A DNA stretch of 64,000 bases from Papio anubis (Eukaryota > Chordata > Mammalia > Primates > Cercopithecidae): assembly GCF_008728515.1 (NCBI RefSeq), contig NC_044990.1:12731156-12795155 (forward strand), written 5' to 3'. Under the pieces are notes generated by a model. The model saw nothing but the letters and a program-made list of their open reading frames with translations, searched no databases and was not told where the DNA came from. Of this stretch, positions 34,611 through 45,376 are shown piece after piece. The first letter of the stretch is position 1; the number at the start of each line of letters is the position of its first letter. A program made the position numbers and the translations under genes.

Positions 34611-35049
34611 GACAGTTTCCTGAGTTCCTGTGCCTACACGTTCCTAGGGAAGGGTCTCAACCCCTGCATGAAACATACACTGATGACATGAATTTGTTGT
34701 TTTTAGGTAGGAGATTGCATTTGTTACATAAACTGCAGCATCAGCAGCTTGGGATCTGTGTTTCTTAGGCTGAGGTGACACCCCTGAGGGTCCCTGATGG
34801 TGCAGCCTTTCAGGATGACTTTGCAGCAACACAGCGCCCTCCCAGTGCACCCTGGAATGGAGCCCTGGGAGAGAACAAAGACACCCTCTGGGGTTTCTTC
34901 GAGATTTCTATTTGTTCATCTGTTCCTCCAGACTTCAAACACATGTTGGTTTCTCAAGGGGTTGCTCATTCAATTGCCAAGTACACAAGGATTTGAACTA
35001 ATGATCTAATTTAAAATAAGGTGTAGTAGGGACGTGTAGAATTAAGGAA
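34611..35049. other. No recognised feature
   Basis: Sequence of average composition. Overlapping frames of about 70 codons at 34644-35009 have no recognised homology. Confidence 0.4.
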
Positions 35050-35280
35050 ATTATAGGAGACAGCATGTTGTTTGGAGTCCAGTCGTAGAAAACTGGTTTT
35101 GCCTCCTGATTCCTTCTCTCAGGTCTAGGTAAACTTCAGCACGTTCTTCTTTCCATCTGTCAGGCAGGGATAGGAACACCTGCCCAGAGGGCTGCTGGAA
35201 GATGGAGTGAAAATGACGCTTATTACCTGTTTAACGTGGTACCTGGCATCATCCACAAGTGATAATTAGGAAAGAGAGTA
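35050..35280 (+). repeat. MIR SINE
   Basis: 'tttggagtccagtcgtagaa', 'ctttccatctgtcaggcagg' and 'acgtggtacctggcatcatc' match MIR plus-strand order. Confidence 0.6.
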
Positions 35281-35344
35281 ATCTTTAGAAGCTTCAGCTT
35301 TGTTTTCTTTTTTTCACTGCTGTATTTTCTTTGTGGTTTTTTTT

Positions 35345-35540
35345 TTTAAAAGCAGCTTTATTGGAACATAATTTACATACCATAACATCCATTTTAAGTG
35401 TATAATTCAATGAATTTTAGTATATTTAGAGTTGTGCAATCAACATCACAATCTAATTTTAGGACTTTCCCATCATCCTAGAAAGAAAATATTTGAATTT
35501 TCTTTTTTGTATCTATGAATTCCAAACTATGCTCAGGAAA
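35345..35540 (-). mobile_element. Old L1 3' UTR fragment
   Basis: 'gctttattggaacataattt', 'acataccataacatccattt' and 'gttgtgcaatcaacatcaca' are the reverse complement of an old L1 (L1MB/MC age) 3' end, preceded by a T run. Confidence 0.65.
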
Positions 35541-35879
35541 TATTCAATTTAAGGACCCATCATCATATTTACCTAATGACCACGAGTGTCATATCTCATG
35601 ATATTGTGATAATTATCATCAAGAATGTTAATTCTTTAAGTATGTTACTACTTTAGATAATTTGTTGATATTATTAATAAATGTTAAAATGGTCTTTTTT
35701 TTTTTTGACAAACAACATTTAATGATGACTGGTGGTAGTTAATCAAATAAATTTTAAAAAATCTTGCCATAAAACCTTTGGGAAAAATATCTTTTCTGGT
35801 TTGTGTTGTTATGAAAAAGTAGCTAGTTAAATAATCTTGAATATGTTACTAGAAACTCATTGGAAAACGGCAGAGTTAA

Positions 35880-36135
35880 GTAGAGAGGCCATGGGATTAG
35901 GCACAAGGGCTCTTTAGAGCCAGAGTTCAAACCCAGTTCAGCCAGTTATAGGCTGTGGAATATGAAACCAAATGCCTTACTTAACTCTCTGGCCTACAGT
36001 GTCTTCATATGTAAAACAGAGATGATAGTAGCAGTACCTGTCTCATAGGGTTGCAGGAATTAACTTATGATATATGTAAAGCCATTAGTATTGTGCCTGG
36101 CATACAGTAAGTGTTCAGTAAATGACTGCTGGAAT
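35880..36135 (+). repeat. MIR SINE, nearly complete
   Basis: 'gagttcaaacccagttcagc', 'catatgtaaaacagagatga', 'tctcatagggttgcaggaat' and 'gcctggcatacagtaagtgt' follow the MIR consensus order. Confidence 0.8.
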
Positions 36136-36429
36136 TTTATTGAGTATAGACTCCCAGGGAATTGATAAAGGGGACCTTTTTTTAAAGTTTAAGAACACAT
36201 TAGGAAAAGTAGAGAAAGAGGTTGCTTTCATCTTAAGTAGGGAATCAAAAAAGCTCCCACCCCCTACCCCCACCCCCGACTGGAAAATGACAGTTTTTAC
36301 AGAACTAAATAAAAATAAACCTTGATGTGTGTTCTCTGTGACATAGAGAGAGAGCTATTGCACTGTAATCTGATTTTGTTCTTTTAGCTATGAAGAGACG
36401 AGATGAGAGAGACCAAAGAGACAGCTGAT
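36136..36429. other. No recognised feature; short C-rich run
   Basis: A C-rich tract (36255-36279) and otherwise unmarked sequence. Confidence 0.4.
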
Positions 36430-37205
36430 CTTGCTAGGAGAAAGGCTCCTAGACAAACACCCTGAAGCCTTGCCTTTACTTAGGTTTATTGACACAGGGA
36501 GGGGTCATCCATCTGCAGCTGGGCCAAAAAAATGCCAGGAATAGCCACAAAAGGCTGGAGACTATGACTGGCAGTTTGAATGTCATCCTTGCTACTGGCT
36601 GTAGTGTGACTGGTGCATAGCTGGGGGTGAGGATATTAGCACGAAAACCAGTGGATTCAGAACAAGTGGGATGGCCTAGTTCCCACCGGACTTCAGACCA
36701 CATGGTCACTTGTAGGATTGAATGAAGAGGTGATATTGACTAGGGCTGATGCCCTGTGATTCTGGGGATTTTGAACATAAGGGCTTGAATAACAACTCAA
36801 ATTATGGATGGGGTTGTAAATGGGGAAGGACAACCACAGGAGGAGGTGGGGCAGGCTGACGCCATGATGAGAGGCCAGGAACCGGGGTCTGTGGACACCG
36901 GGCTCTATCACTCCTAGTTGGTATTCACAGCCTTTTAAAATCTGAAGGTGCTTTAGTCTTTCCTGGCCCCTTCTACACCAAGGAGAGCTTTCTAAGCCCC
37001 AAGGTGTCCCAGGCTGCCAGAGAAAGTTTAGTTCCATGTGTCTATGGTATTGACTTGTGACTCCTTGGTTTTCCTTCGGATTAGAGCTGGAGTTATCTCT
37101 GAAGGCTTGATAGAAGCTGATTTCCCAAGATCCAAAAGCTTCCTTTGTCAGGGCTGGCACCAGGGCTCAGCACTTTCTTAGACTTCTGGTTCAGCCCTGA
37201 CAGGT
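36430..37205 (-). mobile_element. Probable LTR-like element of uncertain family
   Basis: Read on the minus strand it starts with tgtcagggctg, has a polyadenylation-like caataaacc near 36482-36490, and is richer in GC than its neighbours. It contains the longest open frame in the window, 155 codons at 36693-37160 minus (MPALTKEAFGSWEISFYQAF onward), with no domain I recognise. The edge at 37146-37202 is an inverted repeat with 11-base perfect arms. It could be an ERVL or MLT2-like LTR, but I am not sure. Confidence 0.35.
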
Positions 37206-37484
37206 TTGAAAACCAAATTAAAAAGAGACTAAATACAACTTGTAGAAAACCAAAAATCTAGGAGGAAGATGCAATCAAATCTTCTGAAAACAAGATAATT
37301 GATTTGAAAAGACAAGTGTAGATGTATTAGGTGGAAGCCCACTCATTCTCTTATTCTTTTTTTCATTTTATTTATTTTTATAGAAACATTATTGGCTTTC
37401 TATGAATGGAAGGTGGTGAATTATCTGTGTAGAAGTTTAAGAAGATTCAGACATAATCTGCGTTTTCAGTGAGTTTCTGTTCTT

Positions 37485-37705
37485 GATCAGGGATTGGCAA
37501 ACTATGCCTGGGAGGTCAAATCCTACCGGCTGACCGTGTTTGTAAATTGAGCTTTACTGGAAAACAGCCATGCCCATTTACTTACCGCCATTATAGTTGT
37601 TTTCCTGCTATAATGACAAAGTGGAGTAGTTGTAATAGACATGGTATAGCCTGCAAGGCCTGAAACATTTACTGTTCGGCCCATTACATAAAAAGTTTGC
37701 TTCAG
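37485..37705. mobile_element. hAT-Charlie-type DNA transposon copy
   Basis: 'cagggattggcaaactatgc', 'gagctttactggaaaacagc', 'catgcccatttacttacc' and a final 'ataaaaagtttgcttcag' match the common short Charlie-derived element whose ends read caggggtcggcaaac. No clean TSD is visible. Confidence 0.65.
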
Positions 37706-37734
37706 ATGTAGTCAGCAAGATGAACAGATAAAGA

Positions 37735-37872
37735 AATGATTTTTTATATATATATATACACACACACACGCACACACATATATCATTTATTGGTATATAT
37801 ATCAATGATGGTATATATATCATATATATATGATAGATATACATACATATATGTGTACACACACACATATGT
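37735..37872. repeat. TA/CA microsatellite complex
   Basis: Runs of ta and ca with interspersed tatatatatca blocks, directly before an L1 tail. Confidence 0.85.
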
Positions 37873-38345
37873 ATAATGGAACATTATTTGGCCAGAAAAA
37901 GGAAGGAATCCTGCCATTTGCAACAATGTGGGTGAATTTTGAGGGCATTATGCTAAGTAAAATAGAGAAATAAAAATATTATATAATCTCACTTCTAAAA
38001 AGGTTGAACTAAGAAACAGAGTAGAATTGCAGTTTTCAGGGCCTGGGGTTTGAGGGGAAAATGGGGAGATGTTGTTCAGAGAGTAAACTTTTATTTATAA
38101 GTTTTGTAGACCTAAAATATAGAATGGTGACTATAGTTAACAATACTGTATTGTATACTTAAAATTTGCAAAGAAATTAGATCTCAAATGTTCTCACCAA
38201 AAGACAAAAGACAAAAAATAAGTAGGTGAGATGATAAATGTGTTAACTAACTTAATTGTGGTAATCATTTCACTATATATATATATACACACACACACAT
38301 ATATGCGCATACACATACACACACTTATACATATATATGTATGTA
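37873..38345 (+). mobile_element. L1 (L1MA-like) tail with terminal TA/CA run
   Basis: 'tataatggaacattatttgg', 'ggaatcctgccatttgcaac', 'gggggagatgtt'-like sequence, 'gtgactatagttaacaatac' and 'aattgtggtaatcatttcac' give the end of ORF2 and the 3' UTR. It ends in a TA/CA microsatellite at 38273-38340. Confidence 0.75.
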
Positions 38346-38439
38346 TTTCAGTAGAGTAGAAATAGAAAATGATGATACAGCATTGTAGGCCAAGAAAGAG
38401 ACTATGGAATGAACCCCACCCCACCATGTATCTCCTGAA

Positions 38440-38880
38440 ATCCTGAGTGACATGAGACTGCAGAGTGTCTGGCATTGTTTTATCAACACCAAATAAGAAT
38501 GTAAAGACTAATCTCTAAGCCAAAGGTTTTATTTAGGAATACACAAATAATAGAATTGCAATTTGGGGCACACACCCAGACCTGGATGGCCTCTCATAAG
38601 TCCTGACACCAAAGGGAAAGGTTAGGATTTTACTGGGGGAAAGAGGAGGTTATGCAAGTTGTTTTGAAAGAAAAGTCGTTGGTTCTGGTGATGTCTTCCA
38701 GGAGCTGCTGAGCTCTGATTGGTGAGTGGTGGCATTGCCAGGTAAAACTTGTCATCTTAAAGTCATAGCAGGCTGTTTCCTTGGAACAGGCTTGCACGAC
38801 AGTGGATCAGGTGAGTGGGGCAAATTTAGAGTTGAAGTGTTTCAATGTGTCTTTACATGATATGTAGGACTTAGATGCTA
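38440..38880 (-). mobile_element. Probable ERV LTR
   Basis: On the minus strand the segment has 'gattggtt'-type U3 words (ccaatcagagctcagcagct), then 'gcaattctattatttgtgta' and a polyadenylation signal in 'cctaaataaaacctttggct'. This order is typical of class I ERV LTRs. Edges and family are uncertain. Confidence 0.45.
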
Positions 38881-39135
38881 TTAATGTTCTCACTTTTGGT
38901 TTATGGATCCGGGATCCTGGACATATTGAATTGTAAAAAAATTTCCCAGAAAGCAACACAGTGAGCATATCCGGATCAAAATAGAATTTTCAAGAGCTGA
39001 TTGGCTGAAGGGCCGTGAGTGGGAGAAAATGGCCACTGGGTGTAAAAATGATACACGCTGCTCATAATGGCAATGAAAGTAGAAGTGAACCAAGAAGTTG
39101 TGGATTTAGTTGTAGTGTGGATGATAGTTTGTTTC

Positions 39136-39309
39136 ATCTAAGCCAGTGGTTCTCAGACTTTAGCACACAACAGCATCGCCTAGAGGGGCTGTTAAACATA
39201 GGAGCGGGTCCCCACCCTGGAGTTTTTGTTTCCGTATAGGTCTGGTGTGGATACGATGATGCTGTTGCTTTCGATCTGGGGACCACACGTTGAGACCACT
39301 GATCTAAGC
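39136..39309 (+). mobile_element. MER5A DNA transposon with a perfect 8-bp TSD
   Basis: The element spans 39144-39301 (158 bp). It starts 'cagtggttctcagacttt' and ends 'cacacgttgagaccactg', the hAT-type terminal inverted repeats of MER5A. 'gggtccccaccctggagttt' lies in the middle. The direct repeat atctaagc is identical at 39136-39143 and 39302-39309. Confidence 0.92.
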
Positions 39310-39887
39310 CATCTGGGGGTTGACTGTGAGACAAGGTATTACCTTTTTCCATGGCGTAGACACATATCATGAGATGTGTAAATTCTAAAATCTTGCCAAC
39401 AGGAGACCGAAATTACTGTCACAGTGTGGGGGTCCAACAAAGATACAATGTTACCTCCAGGGGGTGCCATTTCCTTGTGAATGACTGCCTTAGCTGTCGT
39501 GTATAAGCTGCATGACCATACAGAGGCCCTGAAGTCTGGTAGTGGAAATGCATTTTCCTTTGTGATATCTGACATTACTTTTAAACAGGGAAAGTCCTCC
39601 TCCGTTTCCTCTAGGAGTCTCCTACCCGCAATCCAAAGATCAACTTTATAGTCACCTACGTTTGCTTTTCTTAATGAATTCTTTTTAACACCTTCATTAT
39701 AAAGTCAAATTCTGTTCATGTATTTTGTGAGGTGATGATTAAAACAGCATGTTGTTTTCCTAAGTGACAATTTTCTCAACACTTTTGGAATACACATTTG
39801 TTCTTCATTCACTGATGGTGGAATCTTTCTCATATGTTGTGTGCGTGTATTTGTATTCTGAGACTATTTATATAGCCTTTGTTGTGC
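39310..39887. other. Unmarked stretch with a CTCF-like motif
   Basis: No repeat recognised. The bases cctccagggggtgcc at 39454-39468 resemble the core binding motif of CTCF. No other feature is supported. Confidence 0.4.
39454..39468 (+). promoter_or_regulatory. CTCF-like motif
   Basis: cctccagggggtgcc matches most of the CTCF core pattern (ccnnnagggggcgc). It lies outside recognised repeats. This is a motif match only. Confidence 0.35.
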
Positions 39888-40010
39888 TAGTTCATTAATT
39901 CTACAAATGCTTACTATGTTCCAAGCACTGTGGAGATATCATTATGAATGAAACAGTCATGAATAAAACACATGTGGACTCTGCCAGCATGAAATTTACC
40001 ATCTCAATAG
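39888..40010 (-). repeat. L2 3' end fragment
   Basis: 'aattctacaaatgcttacta' and 'tgttccaagcactgtggaga' fit the reverse L2 terminus. Confidence 0.6.
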
Positions 40011-40334
40011 TCTGTTCCGTTGTTCATCTGTCTATTCTAGCTCAAGCATCATATTAGTCTTAATTGTCATAGCTAAATTTTAACTATGCTGTAGAGAAAT
40101 TATTCCTTAGTACCATTAAAAATGTTAGTAATTTTTGTCTATTTATTCTTCTTAATATACCTTGGAATAATTTTTTCAGAAATTCAAAAAGGGGAAGAAA
40201 GCTCTCTGTGACTTTCATTGGAATTGTCTTGCAGTATATATTTGGGAAGAATTGATATTTTCTATAAAACAGTTTTCCCTCCCAAACCATTTTTATTTAT
40301 TGGGGTCTTCTTTCGTATCTCTGTATTATAAAAT

Positions 40335-40653
40335 AACATGCAGGCCGGGTGCGGTGGCTCAAGCCTGTAATCCCAGCACTTTGGGAGGCTGAGACGGGTG
40401 GATCACGAGGTCAGAAGATCGAGACCATCCTGGCGAACACGGTGAAACCCCGTCTCTACTAAAAAATACAAAAGACTAGCCGGGCGAGATGGCGGGCGCC
40501 TGTAGTCCCAGTTACTTGGGAGGCTGAGGCAGGAGAATGGCGTAAACCCGGGAGGCAGAGCTTGCAGTGAGCTGAGATCCAGCCACTGCACTCCAGCCTG
40601 GGCGACAGAGCGAGACTCCGTCTCAAAAAAAAAAAAAAAAAAAAAAACATGCA
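40335..40653 (+). mobile_element. Young Alu of Old World monkey type (AluYRa-like)
   Basis: The body begins at 40343 (ggccgggtgcggtggctcaa) and ends in a pure A tail (40625-40647). 'gctcaagcctgtaatc', 'gactagccgggcgagatggc', 'ggcgtaaacccggga' and 'gagctgagatccagccactg' are changes I associate with AluYRa. The TSD aacatgca is identical at 40335-40342 and 40646-40653. The copy is close to consensus, so it is young. Confidence 0.92.
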
Positions 40654-42064
40654 AATACTAAAATTTGTTAGTCTGCTGAATTTTATGAAATACTTTTTAT
40701 CAGCAATATGAAAAATTCCATGAAACTGTAGAACTGGGCCTACAGGGAAGGAATGAGAATTGAGGTTATCAAATAGAGAAGGGAAAGTACAGAGAAAGAA
40801 TTACTCTAAAGCAAAAACAGTAAGAAAATTTTTATGTTATCAAGATAGTCATGTGAAATAATGCATGGTCCACGTGCATAAACCACATCCAATGTTAGTC
40901 TATGTATTTTTTCTTGAAATGTCTGTTTCTCCTGCAAAGTACATTGCCATATAAATTTTAAACAGTGAGGACATCAGGCCCTGAGCAATATTCCTGCCAT
41001 TGTGACAACAATGACTGGCTTTTGCTGTGCATGTTTGCAAACATTGGTTGAGACTTGTAGACTGACAATCTAAATGGGCAATATGTCCATAATCTGCATG
41101 CCAACTGGCACACGCTGATAACATCTGACAGGCCTCTCTTGTCAAAGCTTTTGAACACCTAATAAATACAATTGTACCCTCTTTATCCTTTGAAAAATCT
41201 GAGATACTGGTTTTTCCCTTTGAGTTACAGATGGTGATATCATAAGAGCTTTGAGACAGCTGTTCAGCCTCATTGATGGAAATGCTTGTGGCAAACAATA
41301 CATTCTTCAAATCTGTGGTCGTCTTTCTTTTTTCTTTTCCTGCTTAATGCCAAGCTGATGATGCAGAATATGGACCTCAATTGCAATTTTAGTATTAGAG
41401 GTCAGAAAACACATAGAGATCTGGGTGAACAAAGAATGTGCAATAACCACATTTTACCTGTCCTACATTGTTTGGGAATGAGCTCCTATTGTGTTAAAAT
41501 GAACTACTGGTCAGTGCTGTGGAAGCAATTTATCCCAAGAACTTATTATTGGTTTAGTGATTGTTTTTTGTTATCTTGGCGTCTATGGCCACTGCTATTA
41601 TTGGGTTAGATGCTCATTTCCTTTGACTGTGATGTTTTAAAAAACCCTAGCTTAGGTGAATATAATTGTTACCATTTATAATAGTAGATTGCGTTCTCAT
41701 CTTCTCTGTCTCTGGTGTAACAAAGAGATAACAAATCAATGAGATGATAGAATTTAATAATGTACAAAGTATTTCGTTGTTAGTGATGCATTTTCAAATG
41801 ATGACCTATGAAATTTGAAAATAAGAAGGGAGAAACTTTTTTTCCCCTCTCCTATTAAGGATCACTGACCAGCTTGGAAAAAAAAAAAAAAAAACCCAAG
41901 TCAGGTGCATGTAAAAGGAAAATAATTTGTTTGCATTTATCTTTTTATTAAGAGAGAAAGAAATATAAACAGCTAAATATATTCTTTTAAAGTTAAAATT
42001 TGGAGTTTTAAAGTTTCATTGGCTACCTACATTGAATTAAGAGAAATATGTAATTTAATGTGAG
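40654..42064. other. No recognised repeat; one unexplained 136-codon minus frame
   Basis: A frame at 40900-41310 on the minus strand (MKNVLFATSISINEAEQLSQ onward) has no family I recognise. Its length is near what chance gives in this much AT-rich DNA. A 107-codon plus frame (41286-41609) overlaps its start. An A18 tract lies near 41877-41894. Confidence 0.35.
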
Positions 42065-42210
42065 CATAATAGGAGACTCCAGGATTGGGGGAGGGAGGTG
42101 AATGGTATGGGGGAGGGCGAGAGACAGGCAGACAGAGACTGCAGGGGAGCTAGAGGAGGGGGAGAAGGTGGTGGGGAAAAAAGGGGAAATGAAAGAAAGG
42201 ATAGAGAAAT
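42065..42210 (+). repeat. GA-rich low-complexity tract
   Basis: Almost pure purine on the plus strand (gggggagggag, gagaggagg-type words). A tract of this kind can form triplex DNA. Long frames on both strands here come from base composition. Confidence 0.85.
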
Positions 42211-42257
42211 TAAATATTTAATAATAGAGCCAAAGGACGAAGAAAAGAGCATATACG

Positions 42258-42525
42258 AGGATGGCGTGAGCTCAGGAGTTTGAGCTTGAGCTCAGGAGTA
42301 TGTCAGCCTGGGCAACATATTAAGACCTCATTTCTGCTTAAAAAAAAAATAGCTGAGTGCAATGGCAAACACCTATAGTCCCAGCTACTTGGGCGTCTGA
42401 GGCGGGAGGATGGCTTGAACCTTGGCGGTTGAGGCTGCAGTGAGATGAGATTGTGCCACTGCACTCCAGCCTAGGTGACAAAGTGAGACCCTGTCTCAAA
42501 AACAAAAATAAAAACAAAAAGACAA
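42258..42525 (+). mobile_element. 5'-truncated AluJ with a 20-bp internal duplication
   Basis: It begins within the left monomer and runs to an impure A tail ('gcctgggcaacatattaaga', 'ggaggatggcttgaacctt', 'gtgccactgcactccagcct'), AluJ-like. The word gagctcaggagt occurs at 42268-42279 and 42288-42299, a small tandem duplication. Confidence 0.85.
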
Positions 42526-44540
42526 TAATTGATAGAAAGAAGGTGACAAGGATGCATGATAAGGCAGGAAGAGGGAGGAGGAAGTAACTGCAACTGGAAC
42601 TAAAAAGAGAAAAGCTCTGAGGGCTTTCCAAGCTCTGAGATGACTGTGTGTCTTGGCTTGGGTTCATCTCTTGTTTCCCTGGATGTCCGAATCAGTTACT
42701 ACCAGATCCTCTGACAGCCCAGCCTGGGAGTTTCTTCTTTCTACAGCTGGTGCCCCAGACTCACAATTGCTTATCACTATAACCTTGGTCTTTATGATCA
42801 ATGCTGTCCCCAGCTGGACTCAGTGGCCATCAGTCTTGCCTCTTGCCCAGTCCTGATTTTGTGTTTCATTTTTTTGTAATTGGGTTTTTTGTTGTTGTTG
42901 TTTGTTTTTTTCCTGTGCCAAGCATCTGTCTTTGGTAATCTCCCTACTACTTTTTTCTTTCTAAATGCAAGGCATTGCCTTTCTCCTATAAGCACCTCTT
43001 CTGAGCCTGGAAACCTTTGACTGTAGCCCAAGCCCCATGTCCTATACCCAGTGCTGTCAAGATGGGAACTACTGAGCCTGGATGGCCAAATCCCCCCATT
43101 CCTGATAGTCTGTTCGCATTGTGATACACCCTGCTGAACCTGACGTGAAGACTGCCTGAAACTCTACATTATGGATATTTTGGCTGGCTTCCTGGTTTGG
43201 ATGGTCTTATTTGGTTACCAGATAACTAGATCATGTCAAGGTCCTAAAATATGCCAATTTTTCCTTGGAAATTTTATAATAGTATATTATTTTCTGCCTT
43301 GAGATTTTTTTTTCAAATGTGGAGGGGGCAGGGACAATGTTTTAAATAAACTTCCTTGAGATTCTGGAAATGATTATGAGGAAACAACTGAGGTTTTAGA
43401 AATGTAACTGGAAAACGTAAAAATGCCATCAGCTTCCTACTTATTCCCAAAAGTCTCTTTAACATTGAAATGATGCCAAAAATATATCATCTTTGTTCTT
43501 TGGGAAATTAGAGCTCTTTCATTCCATAATGCAAAAAAGTTGTACTCTCAAGTAATATCCCAGGCTACTTGCTAGAGATTGGATGAAATTACATAGCTGC
43601 TGATCTGAAGTCATTTCATGTCTGACTTGTGAGTACAAGTGTTGGGCACAATTGAAGTTTTCTTTCTAATTAAAAAGTAGGCTTTTTTCTTTCATAATCA
43701 ACTTGCTCTCTGTAGTGGTTCACATAATTGCTGATAGTCGCACTTTCCATTGATCCTAATTTATGGAAGGTTGTAAGACGAGAGAACTTAGATTTTCACC
43801 AAAATTCACCTTTAAATAAAAAAGATGTAATATAAAACCTTGTTTGGTTTGTTTCTGAAACTTTTGTTCCTTTGCTCATACTGTCACTCATGAGCATGTT
43901 CTGATTGACTTTGTTACAGCATGAGCATTTCACCTGGTCTGTCAGGAACAAACGAAAAAACCAACCAACCAACAATGTCTTAAGAATACTTGACAAAACT
44001 TAAATCTATGGTCGAATCTACATAATTATGTTAGAATGGCCTGGTAGGGGAAAATGTGCTGGGCCTAAAGTGTTGTTTCACAGCTCAACCTGCTGCATGA
44101 ACAGCATGGGCAGGTCCCCTGAATGACATGCTGGGAGCCATGCATGGCCCCGCGTCCACTGAACTGGTCTCATCTTCCCCTTATGAGAGCTATGGTATGA
44201 CAGGTGCAGTGTGTGCACTTGTATGGGATGACGGGTTGGGGTGACCTCAGGTAAAGGAGGCAGGAAGAAGCAGAAAGCCTTGGTCTTATGCACACTGCCC
44301 CCAAAGTGTGGAAGCCACAGGTGGTCATTATTATGAAATCTGGGAAGTGCAATCAATGGGCAGATCATAATAACAGGTAACCCAGGTGGCAGGTGAGGGT
44401 TACTATCAGGTAGCCACAGTGGCTTTGGGAGACAAGGCCGTTAACCCCTAGATTGGACTTAGAGAAGATACTAGGGGTGGATTGCGTATGGAGTAATTTT
44501 CCTGGACTAAATTACTATTTACTTATAACCACGGATGCTA
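42526..44540. other. No recognised feature
   Basis: About 2 kb with no repeat family or gene I can support. T-rich and G-rich runs lie near 42870-42911 and 43322-43333. Confidence 0.4.
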
Positions 44541-44998
44541 TTATGGGTTGAATTTTGTACCCCACAAAATACATAAAAGTTGCAAACCCAAGTACCTGTG
44601 AATGTGACTTTATCTGGAAATAAGGTCCTTGAAGATGAAATTAGTTAAGGTGAGGCTATTAGGATAGGACCTAATCCAATATGACTGAAAAAAGAGGAAA
44701 ATTTGTCCACAGAATTGGAAGCACACACAAGGAAAACACCACGTGAGGGTAAAAGCAGAGATGGGGGTGATGCATCTACAAGTCCCAAAGAATATAAAAG
44801 ATTGCTAGCAAATTACCAGAAGCCAGGAGAGAGCCCTGGAACAGATTTCTCCTCACAGTCCTTAAAAGGAAGCAACCCTGCCAACATCTTGATCTTGGAC
44901 TTCCTTCAGAACTATGAGGCAGTAAACTTCTGTTGTTGTGAGCCATTCAATTTCTGGTACTGTTATGGCATCCATAAAGAATGAATACAGGGGGCTAG
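44541..44998 (+). repeat. LTR-like interspersed repeat (same type as 1-240)
   Basis: 'attatgggttgaattttgta', 'gaatgtgactttatctggaa', 'ggacctaatccaatatgact', 'cttgatcttggacttccttc' and a final 'gaatgaataca' follow the order of a widespread medium-reiterated repeat. The family is not named here. Confidence 0.55.
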
Positions 44999-45176
44999 CG
45001 GATTGGAGGTTTGGTTAACAAAATATTGGCACTAGAAGAAACCCTAGAAACTGTATAGTTGACATAGGAAACACTACTGTACTGTATACTTAACATTTGC
45101 TTAGAGATAGATCCTAAATTCTGACCACAGAAAAACGAGAGCAGCAGCAAAACTATGTGATGACTGTGTTAATTAT

Positions 45177-45294
45177 TGTGGAGAAAAGAAAGAGAGATCA
45201 GACTGTTACTGTGTCTATGTAGAAAGAAGTAGACAGTAAAAAACCTGCATGTTATGCACATGTACCCTACAACTTACAGTATAATAATAATAAA

Positions 45295-45376
<82 letters not shown>

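Noticed and set aside
42055..42283. Two opposing frames of about 60 codons
   Set aside because: They are produced by the GA-rich tract and have low-complexity S/P/L or G/E/R composition.
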